A stretch of DNA of 64,000 nt, taken from NCBI RefSeq assembly GCF_002139915.1, contig NZ_CP018788.1, positions 1,529,986-1,593,985 of the forward strand, read 5' to 3'. The DNA is from Campylobacter devanensis. GTDB taxonomy: Bacteria > Campylobacterota > Campylobacteria > Campylobacterales > Campylobacteraceae. Below the pieces are notes generated by a model. It made no database searches. It was not told the origin of the DNA and was given only the letters and a program-made list of their open reading frames with translations. The position numbers and the translations under genes were made by a program. Below, one piece after another: positions 29,273-38,406 of this stretch; position 1 is the first letter of the stretch; each line of letters starts with the position of its first letter.

Positions 29273-29288
29273 TGTCAGATATGTGACA
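29273..29288. promoter_or_regulatory. Crp/Fnr-type operator of the cytochrome/reductase operon
   Basis: A perfect dyad TGTCA-N6-TGACA. Its centre lies ~41.5 bases upstream of the predicted start site, the exact spacing of class II Crp/Fnr activation. The Crp/Fnr gene at 25400-26008 lies beside the operon. The rest of 29289-29440 holds nothing recognisable. Confidence 0.6.
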
Positions 29289-29446
29289 GATAGAATTTAT
29301 ATTGATTGTGCTAAGCAAAGCGGAATTTGATTTAGGCTTTGATAATTTAGATTTAATATTTGTCATAGTAATTTTTATCAATTACCCTAATTTATACATC
29401 CATTTTAATTAATAATATAAAAAGCTTGATATATTGTATATAAACC

Positions 29447-29470
29447 CTCGCAATGACTAAGCATTGCGAG
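29447..29470 (-). terminator. Flagellin terminator
   Basis: A perfect 9-bp stem (CTCGCAATG / CATTGCGAG, 6-base loop) 33 bases past the flagellin stop, followed on the minus strand by GGGTTTATAT. Confidence 0.75.
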
Positions 29471-29502
29471 TAAATTTAAGCTATTAAAGATTTAAATTTA
29501 AG

Positions 29503-31089
29503 CTACTGTAGTAGTCTTAATATATTTTGTTGTACAGCATTTGCCTGACTCATAGCATAGCTTCCACTTTGGGCTAGTATGTTAAATTTAGAGAAGTTTG
29601 CACTCTCACTAGCAAAGTCTACATCTCTTATTTGAGATTCAGCTGATTTTACATTTACTTGAGTAACTGTAATATTATTTATAGTAGCTACTAATTGATT
29701 TTGTACTGAACCTAGGTCAGCTCTTAGCTTGTCTAGACTTTTTCTAGCTGCTTCAGCTACATCAACCATAGCTTGAGCGCCACCATAAGTATTTACGCCA
29801 CCGGCTTGGTCTGTCATTTGACCTGCATTAGAGGCTCCGCCATTAAAAAATCCCATTGCTTTAGCAATTGTAGCACTAATTGTACCAGAGTTCATATATT
29901 TTAAATTCACTGAAGCTTGATTATAAGTAGCCGATGCGATTGAAGCTTCGGTAATAGCTGCAGCCGTCATACCACTAATAGCTGACATACCATTTAAACC
30001 CACTTTAATATCTCTAGCATCTTGGCGAACAAATGTGATTTGACCCATTAACACAGTGCCAAGAGAAGCATTTGCACTACCACCACCTGCAGAAGCACCT
30101 GACAATCTACCGCCTAAAGCTGTATAGCTGTTTGAAAAAGTACCAATTCTTATAGCTCTACCATCTTTAGCAGCTAAAACTAATCTACCGTTATCTAGAC
30201 TTGCTTCTACTCCGGTTTCATCTTTTTTAGCGTTAATTGCTGCAGTTAAAGCATTGTCGGCATCGTTTGCTTGGGTTTTAATATTTCCTATCATTACACC
30301 GTTAATTGCTAAGCCTTTAACATTTCCAGCTTTTACCGCTTCGCTAAAAATTTGAGTATTATTTACATTTACTTTTACACCAGTTTTATCTGATACACCA
30401 TTCATCATATCAGCTACGGCTTTGTAACCATCTTTCCATAGATCGCTAGCTTCTATTTTTTGGAACACATAACCACTAGGATATCCATCAACACCACTAA
30501 GTTTTACAGTTAAACCTGCTGAAAAAGCTCCAGATATAACTGAAAATATCGCATTATTTGTAGTCTCAAACCTAGTATGCCCAATTGTATTTGAGTTTGT
30601 AGCACCTATGCTTACTTTAGCTGTTTCATTGCTATAAGCACCAATTTGGAAGTTTTTGTTTGAAAAATTTCCATTTAGTAGTTGTTGGCCATTAAAGCTT
30701 GTAGTAGTAGCTATCATATCTAGTTCTTCAAGAAGTCTGCTAATATCATTTTGAAGAGCTCTTCTAGAATCAGCATTTTGACCATCTTGTGCTGCTTGGA
30801 TAGCTTTAGTTTTAATAGTATCAAGTATTTTAATCTGTTCATCCATAGCTTTATCTGCAGTTTGAACAATACCAATTGCATCATTACCATTAGATATAGC
30901 TTGACCTAATGAGCTAGCTTGGCTTTTTAGTGAATCAGCAATAACAAGACCTGATGCATCATCAGCTGCTGTTTGAATTCTAAGACCTGAGCTTAGGCGA
31001 CCAAGTGAGCTAGTAAGCTCTCTATCTGTGATTTGTGAGTTTGCGTGAGCATTCATCGCTGCGATGTTAGTATTTATTCTAAAGCTCAT
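29503..31089 (-). CDS. flaA: Flagellin
   Basis: The flagellar filament protein, 528 aa. Conserved D0/D1 ends are present: N-terminal [20 protein letters not shown] and [20 protein letters not shown], and C-terminal [19 protein letters not shown]. The variable middle (about 180-420), rich in S/T/G/N, is the surface-exposed and usually glycosylated part. It is shorter than the C. jejuni flagellins (~572-576 aa). No second flagellin copy lies next to it. It is expressed from a sigma-28 promoter at 31153-31179. Confidence 0.96.
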   Translation of the reverse strand: MSFRINTNIAAMNAHANSQITDRELTSSLGRLSSGLRIQTAADDASGLVIADSLKSQASSLGQAISNGNDAIGIVQTADKAMDEQIKILDTIKTKAIQAAQDGQNADSRRALQNDISRLLEELDMIATTTSFNGQQLLNGNFSNKNFQIGAYSNETAKVSIGATNSNTIGHTRFETTNNAIFSVISGAFSAGLTVKLSGVDGYPSGYVFQKIEASDLWKDGYKAVADMMNGVSDKTGVKVNVNNTQIFSEAVKAGNVKGLAINGVMIGNIKTQANDADNALTAAINAKKDETGVEASLDNGRLVLAAKDGRAIRIGTFSNSYTALGGRLSGASAGGGSANASLGTVLMGQITFVRQDARDIKVGLNGMSAISGMTAAAITEASIASATYNQASVNLKYMNSGTISATIAKAMGFFNGGASNAGQMTDQAGGVNTYGGAQAMVDVAEAARKSLDKLRADLGSVQNQLVATINNITVTQVNVKSAESQIRDVDFASESANFSKFNILAQSGSYAMSQANAVQQNILRLLQ

Positions 31090-31152
31090 AACTTTTCCTT
31101 TGTGTTAATATTTCCCTATAAAACTTAAATCCATTTAGGGTGTGTTTTTATT

Positions 31153-31179
31153 ATATCGAACCAAATATTAAAAAGTTTA
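31153..31179 (-). promoter_or_regulatory. Sigma-28 (FliA) promoter of flagellin
   Basis: CGATAT (31153-31158) is the -10 and TAAA (31176-31179) the likely -35 on the minus strand, 17 bases apart, close to the Campylobacter/Helicobacter FliA consensus. The leader is about 60 bases. A G10 tract lies 5 bases upstream of the -35. Confidence 0.6.
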
Positions 31180-31184
31180 TATAT

Positions 31185-31194
31185 GGGGGGGGGG
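31185..31194. repeat. Poly-G(10) tract upstream of the flagellin promoter
   Basis: Ten consecutive G on the plus strand, not inside any gene, directly upstream of the flagellin sigma-28 -35 element. Between here and 31430 is AT-rich and G-rich sequence with no gene that I can support. Confidence 0.85.
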
Positions 31195-31430
31195 ATTTTG
31201 ATAAATTTGAAGAAAATATTGCAAATTTTTTAATAAATTTGAGAAATTTATAAAATTTAGATTAGATATTGTAGATTTAGGCTAAGTGATTTTATAATTT
31301 TTAGAGTGGAATTTAGATTGGATTGGATGAAATATTAAATATTATGGGGGTGTAATTAAATTTGTGGGTTTTGGGGTGGTTAGGTGTTTGGTTGGTTTAT
31401 TATAGTTTTATAAATCTCTAAAAAACTAAT

Positions 31431-31460
31431 AGCAAAGCAGCCTTTTGAGATTGCTTTGCT
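31431..31460 (-). terminator. Terminator downstream of pgpA
   Basis: A 9-bp stem (AGCAAAGCA / TGCTTTGCT, 12-base loop), 18 bases past the pgpA stop, followed on the minus strand after a few bases by a run of T. Confidence 0.7.
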
Positions 31461-31477
31461 TATCACAGTGGCTTAAT

Positions 31478-31984
31478 CTACCATACTGGTATGATGCCAA
31501 ATTTAACCAAAATAGCCACAACTGCAGCGGTGATAAGCCCAGCAAATCCGCCAGCTACCATATCATCGCTCATTACACCAAGGCCGCCTTTGAGATTGCG
31601 ATCTAGCCTACCAATAATACTAGGCTTAGTAATATCTAAAATTCGAAAAAACACAAAAGCCAAAATCACACTAATCCAGCCAAATTTATCCACCCCAAAC
31701 TGCTCCCAACTAGATAAAGCTATAGATATTGCCACCCACACACCAGCAACCTCATCAATGACTATAGAGCTATCATCGTGTGTGCCACTTTTAGCCTCAT
31801 AAGAGTCAATCACGCTAATACTAGCCAAAAATAGCAATATACTAGCCATAAATAGCGTCTCAAGCCCGATATAATAATATATCGCCACGCCTGCTATACT
31901 TCCAGCCAAGCTACCCCAAGTCCCAGGCGCTGGCCTTAGTAATCCAGAGTAAAAAAATGTTACAAATAACTTTTGCATTTTCAT
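31478..31984 (-). CDS. pgpA: Phosphatidylglycerophosphatase A
   Basis: 168 aa membrane enzyme that dephosphorylates PGP to phosphatidylglycerol. The family motif GLLRPAPGTWGSLAG is near the N-terminus, with DEVAGVWVAI and the C-terminal GVMSDDMVAGGFAGL containing conserved acidic residues. Four hydrophobic segments are visible. It is the last gene of the ispDF-cemR-sat-pgpA run, 2 bases after the Sat-like gene. Confidence 0.95.
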   Translation of the reverse strand: MKMQKLFVTFFYSGLLRPAPGTWGSLAGSIAGVAIYYYIGLETLFMASILLFLASISVIDSYEAKSGTHDDSSIVIDEVAGVWVAISIALSSWEQFGVDKFGWISVILAFVFFRILDITKPSIIGRLDRNLKGGLGVMSDDMVAGGFAGLITAAVVAILVKFGIIPVW

Positions 31985-31986
31985 CC

Positions 31987-33165
31987 TTATGTAAGCGAAG
32001 TAGTCTGATATAAACTCATCAAATCTAGATAAAAATCATTTTGAGTGCGATCTTCTAATAACCCAACATTAGGGAATAGATCATTACAAATTTTTTGGAA
32101 ATTTTCAAATCTATTTGGAAATAGCGTGCTTAATATCATAGCTGAAATCTCCTTTCGCATTAAAATCGCAGGCGGCAAAATCCCACTAAATAAAAGCTCT
32201 TTTAGCGTATCGGATTTATACTTGATATGATGGTGTTGGCCATGCGGACAAGTCTTGATACTCACAATCGTTCTACACTGATTACAATAGACCAATTCAG
32301 GCATAACTATAAGCTCTATATCCAAATTTTTTGTTACGCTATCTAAGATTGTATTTGGTTGATTATGGTCATAAAACATTCCGATACCGCCGTGATTTTG
32401 CCCTACTACTAACTTCGTCGCACCAAAGTTATAAGCTGCTAAGCACTCCAAAACCGGATTTATATGATTGCTAAATAGATAGGTATTTTCAAAAGGCACT
32501 ATAACCACACGCTCATTAGGCAAGAAATTGCTTACGAAATATTCTAAGGTTTTTAATCTCAATTTAAAATCCAAATTCCGCCTATTTTCAAGGGTACAAA
32601 TCAAGAAAATTATAGTGATATCAGCCTTATCAATAGTCATTCTCACTAGCCTTTCATGAAGTCTGTGAAATGGATCAGCTGTGAGCATTAGGGCGGTTAC
32701 TTTTTGATAGTTATTTTCCTTTATTCTATTTAGAACATTTTCTTTAATCTTAGCTAAATTATTATCATAAATTTCAAATTCGCCGCTAACTGCGTATTTA
32801 CCTGTTTTATTATCTTCATCAAGTTCAATCTCTCTAGCAGCAAAAATACTATTATAAGGATTTTCAAGCTTATAAACAGATGAGACAACCATATGACCAA
32901 CTATATTTCCATTTAGTGCAAATTCAAGTTTTTGACCCTGCTTTATAGCTCTAATTACAGCTTGATTTCTCCTACCAAATGGAGCAAAGGTATAAGCATA
33001 TGGCATAGGCTCACCTCTAAAATATCCAGTTTGATAAACGCTTTTTGCCTCATTAGCATCCATAAGCCTTTTAAATTTACCTAAAATTTGATTTTTGATA
33101 AGACCTAAGGTGCCATATGTATCTTGATTGATATTTATAATATTACTTCTGTCTGTAGATATCAT
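31987..33165 (-). CDS. ATP-sulfurylase-fold (Sat-like) protein, catalytic motifs altered
   Basis: A 392-residue protein resembling dissimilatory-type sulfate adenylyltransferase: PUA-like N-terminal domain, then the nucleotidyltransferase fold with PFHRLHERL, and a C-terminal cysteine/histidine patch (YCNQC, then CPHGQHHH). The ATP-sulfurylase QxRN before the HxxH motif is absent (LTADPFHRLH) and the GRDHAG loop reads GQNHGG, so sulfate activation is doubtful. The start at 33165 has a purine-rich RBS (GAAAAAGG) and overlaps cemR by 23 bases; a start 14 codons upstream is less likely. No cysteine-pathway genes are adjacent. Confidence 0.8.
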   Translation of the reverse strand: MISTDRSNIININQDTYGTLGLIKNQILGKFKRLMDANEAKSVYQTGYFRGEPMPYAYTFAPFGRRNQAVIRAIKQGQKLEFALNGNIVGHMVVSSVYKLENPYNSIFAAREIELDEDNKTGKYAVSGEFEIYDNNLAKIKENVLNRIKENNYQKVTALMLTADPFHRLHERLVRMTIDKADITIIFLICTLENRRNLDFKLRLKTLEYFVSNFLPNERVVIVPFENTYLFSNHINPVLECLAAYNFGATKLVVGQNHGGIGMFYDHNQPNTILDSVTKNLDIELIVMPELVYCNQCRTIVSIKTCPHGQHHHIKYKSDTLKELLFSGILPPAILMRKEISAMILSTLFPNRFENFQKICNDLFPNVGLLEDRTQNDFYLDLMSLYQTTSLT

Positions 33166-34015
33166 GCCTTTTTCTTCTTTCCCATATTGATTTGCGTGAT
33201 ATTCCAAGTTTTTTTGATATCTCAGTATCTGGCAAGATATCTTGATACAATAAAATCATCTGCTTAACATACTCATCAATTGATAATATATCACTCATCA
33301 TAGCAGCACGCGGCTCACCTAGCATCATAAAATTAAATCCTATATGATCACTTGCGCTATGAACGATAGTTGGCGTACCTCGCAAAGAATCAAGCATATT
33401 AGCCCTTGCATCTAAGCTAAGCTCATCAATATTTCTAATATATATAAAGCTATTTGGCAATAAAGCCTTAATATCAAAGCCAAGCTTAGCATCTACAATT
33501 TTACAATTTAATCCACTCTCTTTAGCATAACTAAAAACAAAACCATCGCTAATTTGAATTTTACTAGAGCTAATAATCAATGGTAGCTTAATCTTTTTAT
33601 GGTCTAAGCTAGCTGGTTTATTAACTATCATAGCCGATTCTAGCATAATGCGGTAAGTTTCATTTAAAGTCTCATATCGCTTAAAAGACTCAAAAAATTT
33701 AATCTTTCTAACAAGCTCTTCTATCATAAATGGCTTTTGGATATAATCACTCACCCCAGCTTTAATAGGATTTAGCACGGTATCAGAGCTAATGTAGCTA
33801 ATTAATAAAATTATAATTGAATTTTTGTGATTTTCTATAACCTTATAAAATTCATTAGCCCCAAAGCTAGTAGAGAGCAAAACTACATCATATTTATCAT
33901 CCCTTAAAGCCTCAAATATATGAGTAGCAATTTCACAGCTATAGCCAAATTCAGATAACTTGCTAGCGATACTTTGAGCTAGGTAAATTTCATTTTCTAC
34001 TATTAAAACCCTCAT
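33143..34015 (-). CDS. cemR: Orphan atypical response regulator (HP1021/CemR type)
   Basis: A 290-residue regulator: N-terminal receiver-like domain (MRVLIVENEIYLAQSIASKL) and C-terminal HTH (DTEISKKLGISRKSIWERRK). The usual phosphoacceptor aspartate is replaced: the strand-3 end reads DVVLLS, with S48 where LLD is expected. It should therefore work without a histidine kinase. It corresponds to Cj1608/CemR of C. jejuni and HP1021 of H. pylori, which control energy metabolism genes and, in H. pylori, bind oriC. It overlaps ispDF by 4 bases. Confidence 0.9.
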   Translation of the reverse strand: MRVLIVENEIYLAQSIASKLSEFGYSCEIATHIFEALRDDKYDVVLLSTSFGANEFYKVIENHKNSIIILLISYISSDTVLNPIKAGVSDYIQKPFMIEELVRKIKFFESFKRYETLNETYRIMLESAMIVNKPASLDHKKIKLPLIISSSKIQISDGFVFSYAKESGLNCKIVDAKLGFDIKALLPNSFIYIRNIDELSLDARANMLDSLRGTPTIVHSASDHIGFNFMMLGEPRAAMMSDILSIDEYVKQMILLYQDILPDTEISKKLGISRKSIWERRKRHDIYRQK

Positions 34016-35127
34016 ATCCTAGTCCAATCAAAATATTTTAAATTCGCATTTGCTATCACAGCTACCCCTTCGCTACGCCCTGTAAAGCCTAATTTCTCGC
34101 TTGTTGTGGCTTTGATATTTACTCTAAATCTGCTTATACCCATCACACTTGCTAAGGTTTGAGCCATCTCATCTTTATATGGAGAGATTTTAGGCTTTTC
34201 ACAAATGATAGTCAAATCCACATTTACAATCTCAAATCCAATAGAACGGATGAAATCCACACTCCTTTCAAGCAAAATTTTAGAGTCAATGCCTTTGAAT
34301 TTCATATCATTATCTGGAAATAACTGCCCAATATCAGGCGCACTAGCCGCCCCTAAGATCGCATCACAAAGTGCGTGTATAGCTACATCACCATCACTAT
34401 GAGCCTTAAAAGCCCTATCAAATTCTATATTCACACCGCCTAAATTCAGATGATCACCATCGCAAAAGGCATGGACATCAAAGCCATTACCGCAAAATAT
34501 ATCAGATGAAGGCGGATCAAGATTTATAAGCTTCAAATCATCTTTATATGTTAGTTTCCTAGCTCTCTCATCACCAGCAATATACCATACCTTGCCGCAG
34601 GTAGCAGCGATAGCCGAGCTATCATCTGTGTAAATTTTATCGCTATTTAAAGCCTTTTTTAATACCGCAGTTTTGGAGAGTTGCGGGGTTTGGATTCGCT
34701 TTAATTCATCTCTATTTATATACTCACTACCATAAGCAACTGTGTCGCTGACTTTTAGAACTGGCACGATACAATCAGCCAAATTCGCATTATCTATCAA
34801 CCGCTTTATCAAAGCTTGACTTATATCCACTCTAGCTATATCACTTACCATAACATAATCGCTATTTATGTGATTAAGAGCGTTTTTAAGGCTCTCTTGC
34901 CTAGTGGCGCCACCTTGAATGAATTTTATATTAGTAGCGAATTTGGACATATATTCGCACTCATTACTAACTACAATAATCTCTTTGAAATTATAATTTG
35001 AGCTTATGTTTCTAGTCGCTTTTAGCCACAATGGGGTATCACCGCTGCGTAGCCACTGCTTTTTAACAGGCAATCCAAACCTTGTAGAGCTTCCCGCACC
35101 TAGCATTATTAAAGATATATCAATCAA
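34012..35127 (-). CDS. ispDF: Bifunctional IspD/IspF of the MEP isoprenoid pathway
   Basis: 371 aa fusion of the CDP-ME synthase (IspD, about 1-205, GAGSSTRFGLPVKKQ and SDIARVDIS) and the MEcPP synthase (IspF, about 210-371, NGFDVHAF and HSDGDVAIHALCDAILGA). Metal ligands of IspF are the D and H of DVH and the H in GDVAIHA. Such fusions are usual in campylobacters. Products feed ispA at the left end of the window. It is the first gene of its operon. Confidence 0.97.
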   Translation of the reverse strand: MIDISLIMLGAGSSTRFGLPVKKQWLRSGDTPLWLKATRNISSNYNFKEIIVVSNECEYMSKFATNIKFIQGGATRQESLKNALNHINSDYVMVSDIARVDISQALIKRLIDNANLADCIVPVLKVSDTVAYGSEYINRDELKRIQTPQLSKTAVLKKALNSDKIYTDDSSAIAATCGKVWYIAGDERARKLTYKDDLKLINLDPPSSDIFCGNGFDVHAFCDGDHLNLGGVNIEFDRAFKAHSDGDVAIHALCDAILGAASAPDIGQLFPDNDMKFKGIDSKILLERSVDFIRSIGFEIVNVDLTIICEKPKISPYKDEMAQTLASVMGISRFRVNIKATTSEKLGFTGRSEGVAVIANANLKYFDWTRI

Positions 35128-35472
35128 AATAGATCCTAAATTTAAAATTATGTTACGAAATTATACATAGTTTTTAATTTCATTTGACTGAAATTAACAT
35201 AAATTTTAATCCAAATTTGGCTAGTTAATCACCAAATTATAGATATTTTAATCAAATATAAACCAAATTTACTTACAAAAGCCACTTAAAAACTATATTT
35301 AAGATATATTAAATTTAAGCTTTTTAATGTGTAATCTCTACTCAACAATATTATAAAAGCTAAATTTGTAACACAAATAGCTCAAAATAGTCTAAATTTA
35401 ATGAAAAATTATATAAATCAAATTTAAATCAACAAATTATTTAAGAGTTGTTTTGTATTTAATTAAATATTG

Positions 35473-35478
35473 TAGAAT
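35473..35478 (+). promoter_or_regulatory. -10 box of thiC
   Basis: TAGAAT after TTTTGTA-rich sequence, 33 bases before the thiC ATG; RBS AAAAGGAT. The 35128-35510 gap is very AT-rich with several short direct and inverted AAATTT repeats. I find no CTGAGA motif of a TPP riboswitch. Confidence 0.55.
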
Positions 35479-35510
35479 TCACTTTTAAACGCTTAAAAAA
35501 GGATAATAAA

Positions 35511-36872
35511 ATGAGAAAAGAGTGGTGTCAAAAACGCCAAAACGACGCTACCCCAACTCAAATGTATTACGCCAAAAAGGGCATAATCACTGAAGAGATG
35601 GAGTATGTAGCCAAGATAGAAAAGCTTCAAGCAACCCAAATTCGAGACCTAGTCGCAAGTGGAAAGCTCATAATCCCATCAAATATCAATCACCATCATC
35701 TAATTCCGATGGCAATAGGCAGAGCCGTAACTTGTAAAATCAACGCAAATATCGGATCAAGTGCGATAATCAGCAATATAAATGAAGAGGTAGAAAAGCT
35801 AAATGTATGCTTAAAATATGGAGCCGATACCGTGATGGATCTAAGCACTGGTGGGGATTTAGATGCTATTAGAAAGGCTATAATAGCCAATTCAACCGTC
35901 CCGATTGGCACCGTGCCTATATACCAAATCATTCACGATATCAAGGATTTAGATAATCTCACACCACAAATTATGCTAGATTGTATCGAAAAACAGGCTA
36001 AACAAGGCGTTAGCTACTTCACTATCCACGCTGGATTTTTGCTTGAGTTTATGCCATTAGTGGCTAAACGCAAAATGGGAATTGTCAGCCGTGGCGGTAG
36101 CTTGATGGCTAGTTGGATGATGAAACATCACAAAGAAAATCCATTCCACACAGCCTTTGATGATATATGCGATATCTGTGCTAAATATGATGTGGCTCTA
36201 TCTTTGGGTGATAGCTTGCGTCCTGGCTGCTTGGCTGATGCGAGTGATGCTGCTCAAATGGCTGAGCTTAAAGAGCTTGGCAATCTAACTAGAAGAGCCT
36301 GGGCTAAAAATGTCCAAGTAATGGTAGAAGGCCCTGGCCATGTGCCATTTAATCAGATTGAATTTAATATGAAAGAGGAGCAAAGGCTTTGCGATGATGC
36401 GCCATTTTATATCCTTGGGCCACTTCCAACTGATATAGGCGCTGGATATGATCATATCACAAGTGCTATTGGTGGGACTATGGCCGCATATCATGGCGCT
36501 AGTATGCTATGCTATGTAACGCCAAAAGAGCATTTAGGCCTACCAAACGCAAAAGATGTAAGAGATGGGATAATAGCACACAAAATCGCTGCCCACTCTG
36601 CTGATATAGCCCTTAATAGACCAGGAGCGATCGATAGAGATCACGCTATGAGCGACGCTAGATATAAATTTGAGTGGAATAAACAATTTGAATTAGCCCT
36701 AGATCCTGATAAGGCTAGAGAGCTTCATGATGAGAGCTTGCCTCAAGATGTCTTTAAAGAAGCTGAATTTTGCTCTATGTGTGGGCCGAAATTTTGCGCT
36801 TATAAAATCAGTCAAGAGATAGCCAAAACTAGCTGTGAAAGCTACCCTACAAATGAGAGCAAAGATATATAA
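35511..36872 (+). CDS. thiC: Phosphomethylpyrimidine synthase
   Basis: Radical-SAM enzyme converting aminoimidazole ribotide to HMP phosphate for thiamine. 453 aa, with [35 protein letters not shown] and, near the C-terminus, CSMCGPKFC, the CX2CX4C cluster motif of ThiC. The E. coli-type N-terminal extension is absent, as usual for this clade. The next gene overlaps its 3' end, so the two share a transcript. Confidence 0.97.
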   Translation: MRKEWCQKRQNDATPTQMYYAKKGIITEEMEYVAKIEKLQATQIRDLVASGKLIIPSNINHHHLIPMAIGRAVTCKINANIGSSAIISNINEEVEKLNVCLKYGADTVMDLSTGGDLDAIRKAIIANSTVPIGTVPIYQIIHDIKDLDNLTPQIMLDCIEKQAKQGVSYFTIHAGFLLEFMPLVAKRKMGIVSRGGSLMASWMMKHHKENPFHTAFDDICDICAKYDVALSLGDSLRPGCLADASDAAQMAELKELGNLTRRAWAKNVQVMVEGPGHVPFNQIEFNMKEEQRLCDDAPFYILGPLPTDIGAGYDHITSAIGGTMAAYHGASMLCYVTPKEHLGLPNAKDVRDGIIAHKIAAHSADIALNRPGAIDRDHAMSDARYKFEWNKQFELALDPDKARELHDESLPQDVFKEAEFCSMCGPKFCAYKISQEIAKTSCESYPTNESKDI

Positions 36873-37839
36873 AACAAGGAAAATTTACGCCGCTACTATC
36901 TTGATAATTTTAGCGGCGATATCTATTTTATTAGCGAATTTTTTAAGTGCTTTTGGGATTAGTGCTTTGATAATTGCTGTGATTTTGGGTGCTATTTTAG
37001 CCAATAGTAGGCAAAAAAGTGCGAATTTGATAGCTAGAAGTGGGATTTTGGCTATATCTACAAAGCAAATTCTAAGACTAGGCATTGTCTTATATGGATT
37101 TAAAATCAGCCTTGATGAAGCACTTAGTATCGGCTATGCTGGGATTTTAAGTGCTTTTATCATTGTTTTTAGTAGTTTTATTTTTGGATATTTTATCTGT
37201 CGTGTTTTTGGTATCGATAAGAAACTTTCAGTCTTGATAAGCTCTGGGTCTAGCATCTGTGGTGCGGCTGCTTTGATGGCTACTCAAAGTATTGTTAAAG
37301 CTTCACCAAATGCCGTGGCCATCGCACTTTGCTCGGTTGTGGTATTTGGTAGTTTAGGGATGTTTGTATATCCATTTGTCCTTAGTGAAATCCAAAATCT
37401 CAAAGCTGGATTTATAATCGGTGCTAGCTTACACGAAGTAGCGCATGTAGCTGGTGCTAGTGCCTATAATGAAGTAGTAGCCAATAACGCAATTATAATA
37501 AAAATGTTAAGAGTGCTAATGCTAGCGCCATTTTTGATAATTCTAAGCCTCGCTAGTGGATTTTTCATCGGCGAAAAATCAAGCATTAGGGCGAATTTCC
37601 CATATTTTGCTCTATGGTTTTTTGTAGCGTTGCTCTGCTCTGGATTTATAAATCCGCAAGTTAGAGAATTCATATCTTTAGTTGATAATTTCTTGCTTAG
37701 TGTTGCGATGAGCGCCCTAGGGCTTACAATCACCAAAAAAGCTTTGAAAAATGCGAATTTAAAGGTATTTATCGCTTCTAGTTTGATATTTTTGTGGCTT
37801 ATTGTTTTGGCTTTTGTCTTAGCAAATTTGCTATTTTAA
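36853..37839 (+). CDS. YeiH/UPF0324-family membrane protein (putative sulfate exporter)
   Basis: A membrane protein of ~328 aa with about ten hydrophobic helices and the family motifs [16 protein letters not shown] and [13 protein letters not shown]. The family is annotated as putative sulfate exporter; substrate is not established. I prefer the ATG at 36853 over the GTG at 36835; both overlap thiC by 20-38 bases. The 3' end overlaps pabA (minus strand) by 9 bases. Confidence 0.85.
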   Translation: MRAKIYKTRKIYAATILIILAAISILLANFLSAFGISALIIAVILGAILANSRQKSANLIARSGILAISTKQILRLGIVLYGFKISLDEALSIGYAGILSAFIIVFSSFIFGYFICRVFGIDKKLSVLISSGSSICGAAALMATQSIVKASPNAVAIALCSVVVFGSLGMFVYPFVLSEIQNLKAGFIIGASLHEVAHVAGASAYNEVVANNAIIIKMLRVLMLAPFLIILSLASGFFIGEKSSIRANFPYFALWFFVALLCSGFINPQVREFISLVDNFLLSVAMSALGLTITKKALKNANLKVFIASSLIFLWLIVLAFVLANLLF

Positions 37840-38406
37840 ATTTAAGAAATTTTTTAATATCTTTTTGCCTTGAGCTTGTAATATAGACTCAGGGTGAAAC
37901 TGCACCCCATAGCAACTATATTTTTTATGCTTGATAGCCATTATAATGCTTTTATTCTCCACTTTTATATCTGCTAAGATATCAAATTCAGCAGTATTTT
38001 CCACGCACAATGAGTTATACAAAGCGATTTTTAATGGCTTTTTTACCCCTTTAAAAAGCGTAGATTTTTTAAATTCACACTCCACACTCACCCCATGAAA
38101 AGGGCGTGGCATCCGCACCACTTCTGCGCCAAAAGCCTTAGCCAAACATTGATGACCTAAGCATATACCTAAAATCTGCTTTTTAGCCCCAAGAGCCTTA
38201 ATAATATCCATACAAACTCCAGAATCATCAGGTGTGCCAAAGCCTGGTGAAATAATGATTTTATCAAATTTATTAGCATATTTTATAGCTTTTTTGGCTT
38301 TAGCAAAATCATTTTTGACTACCTTGACTTTAGCGCCTAACTCCTTTAAATAATAGACTATATTGTAGGTAAATGAGTCGTAATTATCTATTAGTAAAAC
38401 TCTCAT
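37831..38406 (-). CDS. pabA: Aminodeoxychorismate synthase glutaminase component
   Basis: A 191-residue class I glutamine amidotransferase. It has the oxyanion loop near SPGFGTPDDSG, the nucleophile Cys in GICLGHQCLA, and the His-Glu pair in GVQFHPESIL. It supplies ammonia to PabB for folate's p-aminobenzoate. Because it is next to pabBC it is PabA rather than TrpG, although the two are similar. The stop/start overlap with pabB (ATGA) shows coupling. Confidence 0.93.
   Translation of the reverse strand: MRVLLIDNYDSFTYNIVYYLKELGAKVKVVKNDFAKAKKAIKYANKFDKIIISPGFGTPDDSGVCMDIIKALGAKKQILGICLGHQCLAKAFGAEVVRMPRPFHGVSVECEFKKSTLFKGVKKPLKIALYNSLCVENTAEFDILADIKVENKSIIMAIKHKKYSCYGVQFHPESILQAQGKKILKNFLNLK

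Noticed and set aside
35128..35510. TPP riboswitch before thiC
   Set aside because: No CTGAGA box or P1/P3 pairing is visible; the leader after the -10 box is only about 30 bases.
36832..36860. YeiH start at the GTG 36835
   Set aside because: The in-frame ATG at 36853 is closer to the usual family start; the GTG would only add six residues from the thiC reading frame.
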